Part shown: in pieces, positions 1 to 5,369 of the stretch
How positions within the stretch are numbered: the stretch's first letter is position 1
Layout of the letters: every line of letters begins with the position of its first letter
Assembly: GCA_964618555.1 (NCBI GenBank)
Contig: CAZUBF010000144.1
Span: forward strand, 1 to 8,642
Length of the DNA: 8,642 nucleotides
Source: Calidifontimicrobium sp964618555
Lineage (GTDB): Bacteria > Pseudomonadota > Gammaproteobacteria > Burkholderiales > Burkholderiaceae_C
Direction of reading: 5' to 3'
Notes under the pieces: model-generated
Told to the model about the DNA's origin: nothing
The model's database searches: none
Seen by the model: only the letters and a program-made list of their open reading frames with translations
Program-made: the position numbers and the translations under genes

Positions 1-1
1 C

Positions 2-511
2 GGTTTCGATGCCGCAGCCAACCTCGCCGAAGAAGCCAAGGACGCTCATCGCACTGTCCCGCGAGCGGTCGTTGGCTCTGTGATCGCAGCGGCGGTGCTC
101 GGACTGATCTTCCTGATCTCGCTCACGGTCGCGATCGATGACATGGAGCGAATCAGCACCAGCGATTCACCGGTGGTACTGATCCTGCGCGATCAATTGG
201 GTCCGGTCACGGAGAGCATCCTGCTCGCCGCCATCGTCTTTGCGTTCTTCGGCGCAGGCTTGGTGACCCTGGCCACCTGTTCGCGGATCGTTTACGCGAT
301 GGCCCGTGATTCCCGCTTTCCCGCACACGGGCTGATGCGCCGCGTCAACCCGCGCATCGAGGTGCTGCCGGTCTCGGCCACGCGCGGCGACGGGCTCGAC
401 GCCTGGCTCGACTGGCTCGACGCCGCGCTGCGGCCGCCCGCGGCGACCGGGCTCGAGCAGCGCGTCGCGCAGCTCGAGGCGCGCCTGCGCGCCGCAGGCA
501 TCGAACCCTGA
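2..511 (+). CDS. Chimeric frame: APC amino-acid permease fragment joined to HypB C-terminus (5' partial)
   Basis: The frame is open from the left edge (codons start at base 2) to TGA at 509-511, so the true start lies outside. Residues 1-14 read GFDAAANLAEEAKD, followed by RTVPRAV. This cytoplasmic loop is typical of APC-superfamily amino-acid permeases. Two hydrophobic segments follow, at about residues 23-46 and 69-93, the second running into YAMARDSRFP, another permease hallmark found before a basic NPR-containing loop. From about residue 119 (base 356) the protein is no longer a transporter. It reads IEVLPVSATRGDGLDAWLDW, which is the end of the HypB GTPase. A real permease would continue with several more membrane helices. 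The two parts belong to unrelated families, so this is a fusion or an assembly chimera rather than a normal gene. The GTG at 80 is only an internal codon of the permease part. Confidence 0.8.
   Translation, partial: GFDAAANLAEEAKDAHRTVPRAVVGSVIAAAVLGLIFLISLTVAIDDMERISTSDSPVVLILRDQLGPVTESILLAAIVFAFFGAGLVTLATCSRIVYAMARDSRFPAHGLMRRVNPRIEVLPVSATRGDGLDAWLDWLDAALRPPAATGLEQRVAQLEARLRAAGIEP
341..355 (+). other. Permease/hypB junction within a shared RVNPR-coding stretch
   Basis: The 15 bases CGCGTCAACCCGCGC encode RVNPR. That peptide is plausible both as the permease loop after SRFPAHGLMR and as the HypB stretch just before its IEVLPVSA strand. The change of protein family, kept in frame, falls here, and the base composition changes at the same place. 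The exact breakpoint cannot be fixed without both parent sequences. Confidence 0.65.
341..511 (+). pseudogene. hypB: HypB C-terminal remnant (hydrogenase nickel-insertion GTPase)
   Basis: HypB is a G3E-family GTPase that, with HypA, delivers nickel to the hydrogenase large subunit. Only its last ~50-57 residues are present. The segment NPRIEVLPVSATRGDGLDAW matches the HypB ending, where the SATxGxG motif contacts the guanine base and (D)AWLDWL follows. A short tail with heptad-like Leu/Ala spacing (LEQRVAQLEARLRAAG) ends at TGA 509-511. The P-loop, switch regions, metal-binding Cys/His and dimer interface are all absent, replaced upstream by permease sequence. This piece alone cannot be a working GTPase. 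Its position 9 bases before hypF, in the order B-F-C-D-E, confirms the identity. Whether the gene is truly broken or the contig is misjoined cannot be told from this sequence. Confidence 0.8.
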
Positions 512-520
512 GCGACGCCG

Positions 521-1726
521 ATGCCCGCGCCGTCACCGCCCGACTCGCAGGTGCTGCCCTTCCCGGCGCCCCACCGCGTGCTCGCGCTGGGCGCCTACCT
601 GAAGAACCGCGCCTGCGCGCTGGACGGCGATGCGGTGCGCTGGTCGGCGCTGCACGGCGACCTTGCCGACCCCACCGCCTGCATCGCGCTCGAGGCGTCG
701 GCCGAGGCGCTGCTCGCCGCGCTGCCGCTGCCGCCGACGGCGCTCGCGCACGACCTGCACCCCGACTTCCAAAGCACCCGCCTGGCGCAGGCGATGGCCG
801 CGCGGTTGCAGGTGCCGGCGGTCGCCGTGCAGCACCATCACGCGCACCTGGCGCTGGTGGCCGCCGAGCACGGCCTCGTCGACGAGCCGCTGCTCGGCTG
901 GGCGCTCGACGGGGTCGGCCTCGGCCTCGACGGCCACGCCTGGGGCGGCGAGCTGCTGTGGCTCGACGCCGCGTCGCGCTCGACCGCCTGGCATCGCGTC
1001 GCGCACCTGCCGCCGCTGGCGCTGCCCGGTGGCGACCGTGCCGCGCGCGAGCCTTGGCGCATGGCCGCCGCGTTGCTGCACGCGCTGGGGCGCGGCGACG
1101 AGATCGTGCCGCGTTTTTCGGCCAGCGTCGGCACCGAGGCCGCCACCGCGGTGCAGCGCATGCTGACGCGCAGGCTGAACTGCCCGCCGACCACCGCCGG
1201 CGGGCGCTGGTTCGACGCCGCCGCGGCCGCGCTGGGCCTGCACGCGCAGGCGCAGCACGACGCCGAGGCGGCGACGGCGCTCGAAGCCGAGGCGGCGCGC
1301 TGGCTCGCCGCGCACGCCGCGCCGCCGCCGGCTTCGACGCTGGCCGGGCTGCCCGCCGAAGTCGCGGCGCTGTTCGACCTACCCGCCGACCAGCGCGGCG
1401 AAGCCGCCGCGCGGTTCCATCTGCGGCTGGCCGACGCGCTCGCGCACGCCGCCGCCGCGTCGGCGCAGGAGTACGGCGTGCGCTGCGTCGTGCTCGGCGG
1501 CGGCTGCTTCGCGAACCGCGTGCTGTCGCAACGGCTGGCCGAGCGCCTGGACGCCGCCGGGTTGCGTGTGCTGCGCCCCGGGGCCGTCAGCGGCTGCGGC
1601 GACGCCGGCCTCGCGCTCGGGCAGGCCTGGGTCGCCGCGTGGGCGGTCGGGCACGGCGTGGCGCAGCACCACGCGGGCCACGCACCGATCGAGGAACGGG
1701 CATGTGCCTCGCGCTGCCTGCACTGA
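521..1726 (+). CDS. hypF: Short HypF: Kae1-like carbamoyltransferase domain only
   Basis: HypF transfers a carbamoyl group, derived from carbamoyl phosphate, to the C-terminal Cys of HypE as the first step of cyanide-ligand synthesis for [NiFe]-hydrogenases. Full-length HypF is about 750 residues: acylphosphatase, zinc fingers, YrdC-like and Kae1-like domains. This protein is 401 residues and shows only the Kae1-like part. Visible motifs are HHHAHLA (105-111, metal-binding histidines), LDGVGLGLDGHAWGGEL (129-145), LPGGDRAAREPWR, TTAGGRWFDAAAA, GGGCFANRVL (326-335) and GCGDAGLALGQ with Asp361. There is no CxxC zinc finger and no YrdC-like segment. A comparable reduced HypF (HypF1, about 394 residues) is known from Ralstonia eutropha hyp cluster 1, so the short form is probably genuine. 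ATG 521 lies 9 bases after the hypB stop without a strong Shine-Dalgarno, suggesting translational coupling. The 3' end overlaps hypC by 25 bases. Confidence 0.9.
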   Translation: MPAPSPPDSQVLPFPAPHRVLALGAYLKNRACALDGDAVRWSALHGDLADPTACIALEASAEALLAALPLPPTALAHDLHPDFQSTRLAQAMAARLQVPAVAVQHHHAHLALVAAEHGLVDEPLLGWALDGVGLGLDGHAWGGELLWLDAASRSTAWHRVAHLPPLALPGGDRAAREPWRMAAALLHALGRGDEIVPRFSASVGTEAATAVQRMLTRRLNCPPTTAGGRWFDAAAAALGLHAQAQHDAEAATALEAEAARWLAAHAAPPPASTLAGLPAEVAALFDLPADQRGEAAARFHLRLADALAHAAAASAQEYGVRCVVLGGGCFANRVLSQRLAERLDAAGLRVLRPGAVSGCGDAGLALGQAWVAAWAVGHGVAQHHAGHAPIEERACASRCLH

Positions 1727-1932
1727 TCGTCGAAGTCGACGGCGACGACGCACTCGTCGAGCTCGGCGGCGTGCGCAAGCGCGTCTCGGTGGCGCTCGTG
1801 CCCGAGGCGCGGGCGGGGGACTACGCGATCGTGCACGTCGGCCACGCGATCGGGCTGCTCGACCCCGACGAGGCCGAGCGCACGCTGTCGCTGTTCGCGC
1901 AGCTGCAGGCCGCCGACGACGGCGCACGATGA
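1702..1932 (+). CDS. hypC: HypC, hydrogenase maturation chaperone
   Basis: HypC is a small chaperone that, with HypD, carries the Fe(CN)2CO unit and then binds the immature hydrogenase large subunit. The frame encodes 76 residues starting MCLALP. The essential Cys2 and Pro6 are present, although the residue after Pro is Ala where most relatives have Gly. The body contains the usual GG-x-RKRVSVALVPEA strand, then GDYAIVHVGHAIGLLDPDEA and TLSLF near the C-terminus. Length is normal for the family. The start is supported by GAGGAA at 1691-1696, five bases upstream, and by the strict need for Met-Cys. It begins inside the end of hypF (25-base overlap, different frame), and its TGA overlaps the ATG of hypD (ATGA at 1929-1932), so the three are translationally linked. 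Confidence 0.94.
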   Translation: MCLALPALIVEVDGDDALVELGGVRKRVSVALVPEARAGDYAIVHVGHAIGLLDPDEAERTLSLFAQLQAADDGAR

Positions 1933-3113
1933 GGTACGTCGACGAGTTCCGCGACGGTGCACTGGCGGCGCGCATCGCCGCGCGCATCGCCGCCGAGGTG
2001 CAGCCCGGGCGCGACTACCGCTTCATGGAGTTCTGCGGCGGGCACACGCACGCGATCTCGCGCTACGGCGTGGCCGACCTGCTGCCCGCCGGCGTCACGA
2101 TGATCCACGGTCCCGGCTGCCCGGTGTGCGTGCTGCCGATCGGGCGCATCGACCAGGCGATCGCGCTGGCGCTCGACCGCGGCGTGACGCTGGCGACCTA
2201 CGGCGACGTGCTGCGCGTGCCGGCGTCGCCACGGCCGGTGGCCGGTGCGCGCGGCGGCGAGGCGATGTCGCTGCTGAAGGCGCGCGCGCTCGGCGCCGAC
2301 GTGCGGCTCGTCTACTCGGTGGCCGACGCGCTGGCGCTGGCGCGCGCGCAGCCGCAGCGCGAGGTGGTGTTCCTCGCGATCGGCTTCGAGACCACGACGC
2401 CGCCCACCGCGCTGGCGCTGCGCCAGGCGGCGGCCGAGCAGCTCGGCAACTTCAGCGTGCTCAGCTGCCACGTGCTGACGCCGGCGGCGATCGCGCACCT
2501 GCTCGACGCCGCCGAGGCGCGCGCGCTGGGCACGGTGCCGATCGACGGCTTCGTCGGCCCGGCGCACGTCAGCGTGGTGATCGGCACGCGGCCCTATGAA
2601 CAGTTCGCGCACACGCACCGCAAGCCGGTGGTGATCGCCGGCTTCGAGCCGCTGGACGTGATGCAGGCGGTGCTGATGCTGGTGCGCCAGGTCAACGACG
2701 GCCGCGCCGAGGTCGAGAACGAGTTCACCCGCGCCGTGACGCGCGACGGCAACCGCGCCGCGCAGGCGGTGGTCGACGAGGTGTTCGAGCCGCGCGAGAG
2801 CTTCGAGTGGCGCGGCTTCGGCGAGGTGCCGGCCAGCGCGCTGCGCATCCGCCCGGCGTATGCACGCTGGGACGCCGAGCGGCGCTACGCGCTGACCTAC
2901 CGCGCGGTGCCCGACCACCGGCAGTGCGAGTGCGGCGCGATCCTGCGCGGCGTGAAGACGCCCACCGACTGCACGCTGTTCGGCAGCGTGTGCACGCCGT
3001 CGACGCCGATGGGCTCGTGCATGGTTTCCAGCGAGGGCGCGTGCGCGGCGCACTACAGCTACGGGCGCTGGCGCGACGCCGCGCCGTCCGCGCCCGGGGT
3101 GGAGGCCGCGTGA
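1929..3113 (+). CDS. hypD: HypD, Fe-S scaffold for Fe(CN)2CO assembly
   Basis: HypD forms the HypCD complex on which the Fe(CN)2CO moiety of [NiFe]-hydrogenase is built, accepting cyanide from HypE. The 394-residue product is slightly longer than typical (~370-380). Family motifs are intact: FMEFCGGHTH (Cys36), GPGCPVCVLP (Cys64 and Cys67, the redox-active CxxC), GFETTTPPTALA, and the C-terminal [4Fe-4S] region with Cys333, 335, 348, 355, 364 and 372, ending in SCMVSSEGACAAHYSYGRW. The ATG at 1929 overlaps the hypC stop as ATGA. There is no strong Shine-Dalgarno, consistent with translational coupling. The extra length is mostly a short Ala/Pro tail (AAPSAPGVEAA). A longer in-frame extension upstream exists but reads as Arg-rich shadow of hypF/hypC and is not used. 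Confidence 0.95.
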   Translation: MRYVDEFRDGALAARIAARIAAEVQPGRDYRFMEFCGGHTHAISRYGVADLLPAGVTMIHGPGCPVCVLPIGRIDQAIALALDRGVTLATYGDVLRVPASPRPVAGARGGEAMSLLKARALGADVRLVYSVADALALARAQPQREVVFLAIGFETTTPPTALALRQAAAEQLGNFSVLSCHVLTPAAIAHLLDAAEARALGTVPIDGFVGPAHVSVVIGTRPYEQFAHTHRKPVVIAGFEPLDVMQAVLMLVRQVNDGRAEVENEFTRAVTRDGNRAAQAVVDEVFEPRESFEWRGFGEVPASALRIRPAYARWDAERRYALTYRAVPDHRQCECGAILRGVKTPTDCTLFGSVCTPSTPMGSCMVSSEGACAAHYSYGRWRDAAPSAPGVEAA

Positions 3114-4162
3114 AACCGGGCTACGAGCGCCCGCTGGACTGGAGACACGGGCGCGTCGACATGAACCACGGCGCCGGCGGGCGCGCCTCGGCGCAGCTGG
3201 TGCGCGAGCTGTTCGTGCGCGCCTTCGATCACCCCGCGCTCGCCGCCGGCGACGACGGCGCCTGCCTGGGCGCACCGCCGCCGGGGCACCGGCTGGTGGT
3301 CAGCACCGACACGCACGTGGTCTCGCCGCTGTTCTTCCCGGGCGGCGACATCGGCAGCCTCGCGGTGCACGGCACGATCAACGACGTCGCGATGATGGGC
3401 GCCGTGCCGCTGGCGCTGACCGCGGGGTTCGTGCTCGAGGAGGGTTTTGCGCTGGCCGACCTGCGGCGCATCGCCGAGTCGATGGCCGCCGCGTCGCGCG
3501 CCGCCGGCGTGCCGGTGGTCGCCGGCGACACCAAGGTCGTCGAGCGCGGCCACGGCGACGGCGTGTTCGTCTGCACCACCGGCGTCGGCGCGCTGCCGCC
3601 CGGACGCGACATCGGCGGCGCCCGCGCGCGCGCCGGCGACGCGGTGCTGGTGTCGGGCACGCTCGGCGACCACGGCGTGGCGGTGCTGTCGCGGCGCGAG
3701 TCGCTGGGCTTCGACACCGAGATCGTCTCCGACAGCGCCGCGCTGCACGGGCTGGTGGCCGCGCTGCTGGCCGCGCTGCCCGAGGGCGCGGTGCACGTGC
3801 TGCGCGACCCGACGCGCGGCGGGCTGGCGACCGCGCTCAACGAGATCGCGCAGCAGTCGGGCGTGGGCGTGCTCGTCGACGAGGCGGCGCTGCCGGTGCG
3901 CCCGCAGGTGGCCGGCGCCTGCGAACTGCTCGGGCTGGACCCGCTGTACGTGGCCAACGAAGGCAAGCTGGTGGCCGTCGTCGACGTGGCGCACGCCGAC
4001 GCGGCGCTCGCCGCGCTGCGCGCGCACCCGCTGGGCACCGAGGCGGCGCGCATCGGCACCGTCGCCGACGACGCGCGGTGTTTCGTGCAGATGGCCACGC
4101 GGCTCGGCGGGCGGCGCATGGTCGACTGGCTCACCGGCGAGCCGCTGCCGCGCATCTGCTGA
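3110..4162 (+). CDS. hypE: HypE, carbamoyl dehydratase (thiocyanate former)
   Basis: HypE receives a carbamoyl group on its C-terminal Cys from HypF and dehydrates it with ATP to a thiocyanate, which donates cyanide to iron on HypCD. The 350-residue protein has the PurM/AIRS-like layout: DMNHGAGG near the N-terminus, GDDGACL (Asp48-Asp49), TDTHVVSPLFFPGGDIGSLA followed by NDVAMMGA, GDTKVVERGHGDG, DPTRGGLATALNE (Asp233) and ANEGKLV. It ends in PRIC, so the catalytic Cys350 is the last residue, as required. The GTG start at 3110 overlaps the hypD stop (GTGA, 3110-3113) and is preceded by GGAGG at 3101-3105. This is the last hyp gene visible; R. eutropha has hypX next, but no equivalent follows here. 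Confidence 0.95.
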   Translation: MKPGYERPLDWRHGRVDMNHGAGGRASAQLVRELFVRAFDHPALAAGDDGACLGAPPPGHRLVVSTDTHVVSPLFFPGGDIGSLAVHGTINDVAMMGAVPLALTAGFVLEEGFALADLRRIAESMAAASRAAGVPVVAGDTKVVERGHGDGVFVCTTGVGALPPGRDIGGARARAGDAVLVSGTLGDHGVAVLSRRESLGFDTEIVSDSAALHGLVAALLAALPEGAVHVLRDPTRGGLATALNEIAQQSGVGVLVDEAALPVRPQVAGACELLGLDPLYVANEGKLVAVVDVAHADAALAALRAHPLGTEAARIGTVADDARCFVQMATRLGGRRMVDWLTGEPLPRIC

Positions 4163-4181
4163 GGCCTGGCCGTGCCGGGTG

Positions 4182-4197
4182 CGTCGCCGAAGCGACG
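4182..4197 (+). repeat. Small stem-loop after hypE (6-bp stem, CGAA loop)
   Basis: CGTCGC (4182-4187) pairs perfectly with GCGACG (4192-4197) around a CGAA tetraloop, 20 bases past the hypE stop. No T-run follows, so it is not a standard intrinsic terminator. It may protect the 3' end of the mRNA or be incidental in GC-rich DNA. Confidence 0.4.
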
Positions 4198-4211
4198 AGA
4201 ACCGCAGCATG

Positions 4212-4253
4212 CCGCCGGGTCGCGCCGGCGCGGCGAGCCCGTCGACCCGGCGG
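4212..4253 (+). repeat. Perfect 11-bp inverted repeat, 20-base loop
   Basis: CCGCCGGGTCG (4212-4222) is the exact reverse complement of CGACCCGGCGG (4243-4253). The stem is almost all G:C and would be very stable. It lies 50 bases past hypE, directly after the smaller stem-loop. A T-run is missing, but in high-GC bacteria such structures often mark operon ends. It is a candidate terminator or processing element for the hyp transcript. Confidence 0.5.
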
Positions 4254-4452
4254 GGGCGCGACTGCGGCATCGGTGGGGGTGCCTCGACGCAGGTCACGGG
4301 TTCCTGGCTCCGCCCGATGGTGCGGTCGATTGCCGTCGAAGTGGGTGCAGTGTAGGCGCCGCGTGCGACGGTTCGGTGACGGAACAGCGGCGCGATCACG
4401 GCACACTTCGCCGGCGCGCGCGGTGGCCCCACGCCGCAACGGTGCGACTCGC

Positions 4453-4458
4453 TAGAAT
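4453..4458 (+). promoter_or_regulatory. Candidate -10 element for the SDR-phaC unit
   Basis: TAGAAT in the context GCTAGAATGC differs from TATAAT at one position and stands out in GC-rich surroundings, 45 bases before the ATG. No good -35 hexamer is seen 16-18 bases upstream (the sequence there is CCCACGCC-like), so the promoter may be weak or activator-dependent. The start of transcription would fall around 4465, inside the palindrome that follows. Confidence 0.5.
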
Positions 4459-4472
4459 GCTGCACTGCAACA
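4458..4472 (+). promoter_or_regulatory. PhaR-like operator palindrome
   Basis: TGCTGCACTGCAACA is an imperfect palindrome: the left arm TGCTGCA matches the reverse complement of the right arm (TGTTGCA) at six of seven positions around a central C. TGC/GCA-rich palindromes are the known kind of site for PhaR, the PHB-responsive repressor of phasin and PHA genes. It abuts the -10 element and covers the expected transcription start, the right place for repression, and the second gene downstream is a PHA synthase. Binding is inferred, not shown. Confidence 0.5.
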
Positions 4473-4503
4473 TCAGAACCCTCATAACCCCCCTGGAGCC
4501 TGC

Positions 4504-5319
4504 ATGGATCTCTCGAACAAGGTCGCCGTGATCACCGGCGGTGGCAGCGGCATCGGCCGCGCAGTGGCGGCGGCGATGGCCCGGCGCGGCGTGACCGGCG
4601 TGGCGCTGGTGGACATGAACGAGTCGATCGGGCAGATCGCCGAGACGCTCAACGCCGAGGCCGGGCGCGAGTTCGCGCTGCCGTTTCGCGGCGACACCAC
4701 CGACGACGCGCTGCGCGGGTCGGTGTTCGACGAAATGGCGCGCCGCTTCGGCCGCGTCTCGCTGTGCGTGCCGGCCGCCGGCATCACGCGCGACGACCTC
4801 GCGGTGCGCATCGACAAGGCCACCGGCAAGGCGCGCATCTACCCGCTCGAGCAGTTCAAGCTGGTGGTCGACGTGAACCTGATCGCGCCGGTGTACTGGG
4901 CGCTCGAGATGATCGGCCGCATCGCCGAGGACCGCGCCGCGCGCGGGCTCAAGCGCTGGCACCCCGACGAGGGCATGCAGGGCGCGGTGGTGTTCATCGG
5001 CTCGGTGTCGTCGCAGGGCAACCGCGGGCAGATCTCGTACGCCAGCACGAAGGCCGGCCTCGAAGGCGCCGCCGCGACGATCACGAAGGAGGCGATGTTC
5101 CACGGCGTGCGCTGCAGCGTGATCCACCCCGGCTTCACCGACACGCCGATGGTGCGCGCGATGGGCATGGACTACGTGGGCAAGAACATCCTGCCGTACA
5201 CGCAGCTCGGCCGGCTGATCCGCCCCGAGGAGATCGCCGAGGCGATCTGCTTCATGCTCGCCAACTCGGCGGTCAGCGGCGAGCTGTGGGTCGACGCCGG
5301 CTGGCACGCGCCGGCCTGA
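4504..5319 (+). CDS. SDR-family NAD(P)-dependent oxidoreductase
   Basis: This is a 271-residue classical short-chain dehydrogenase/reductase. The Rossmann motif TGGGSGIG is at residues 11-18, AAGIT follows the fourth strand, Asn125 sits in VDVNLIAP, and the active site has GSVSS (Ser167 the likely catalytic serine) and YASTK (Tyr179, Lys183). HPGFTDTPM and a C-terminal SGELWVDAGW complete the fold. An extra loop (about residues 100-116, RIDKATGKARIYPLEQF) precedes the Asn helix and is longer than in FabG/PhaB proteins. The substrate is not evident. Lying 50 bases upstream of a PHA synthase it could act on 3-oxoacyl/3-hydroxyacyl-CoA, but it is not a close PhaB look-alike, so I give no symbol. 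ATG 4504 follows GGAG at 4495-4498. It likely heads a two-gene operon under the palindrome at 4458-4472. Confidence 0.88.
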   Translation: MDLSNKVAVITGGGSGIGRAVAAAMARRGVTGVALVDMNESIGQIAETLNAEAGREFALPFRGDTTDDALRGSVFDEMARRFGRVSLCVPAAGITRDDLAVRIDKATGKARIYPLEQFKLVVDVNLIAPVYWALEMIGRIAEDRAARGLKRWHPDEGMQGAVVFIGSVSSQGNRGQISYASTKAGLEGAAATITKEAMFHGVRCSVIHPGFTDTPMVRAMGMDYVGKNILPYTQLGRLIRPEEIAEAICFMLANSAVSGELWVDAGWHAPA

Positions 5320-5369
5320 CGCGCACCCGCCACCGACCGCACACCGCGATTCACCGAGGAGACACCGCG

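Larger units (their letters stand above)
4163..4503. other. 341-base intergenic region between hypE and the SDR gene
   Basis: No convincing coding sequence: the frames that cross it are Arg-rich, lack a ribosome site and run into neighbouring genes. It holds two stem-loops in its first 100 bases, a featureless middle (about 4260-4440), and at its right end a -10-like hexamer, a palindromic operator candidate and a Shine-Dalgarno (GGAG, 4495-4498) for the SDR gene. It separates the hyp operon from the PHA unit. Confidence 0.7.

Noticed and set aside
1566..1928. Upstream extension of hypD by 121 codons
   Set aside because: The extension is Arg-rich and lies across hypF and hypC in a different frame; HypD homology begins at the ATG at 1929.
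4270..4450. Possible riboswitch in the hypE-SDR gap (GCCGCAACGGTGCGA faintly recalls a cobalamin element)
   Set aside because: The conserved B12-box and the ordered helices could not be found on either strand, and neither neighbouring gene is a typical target.
4172..4531. Plus-strand frame of 119 codons bridging the hypE-SDR gap
   Set aside because: Arg/Pro-rich product without hydrophobic core or motif, no Shine-Dalgarno, and it runs into the SDR gene in another frame across the promoter and operator candidates.
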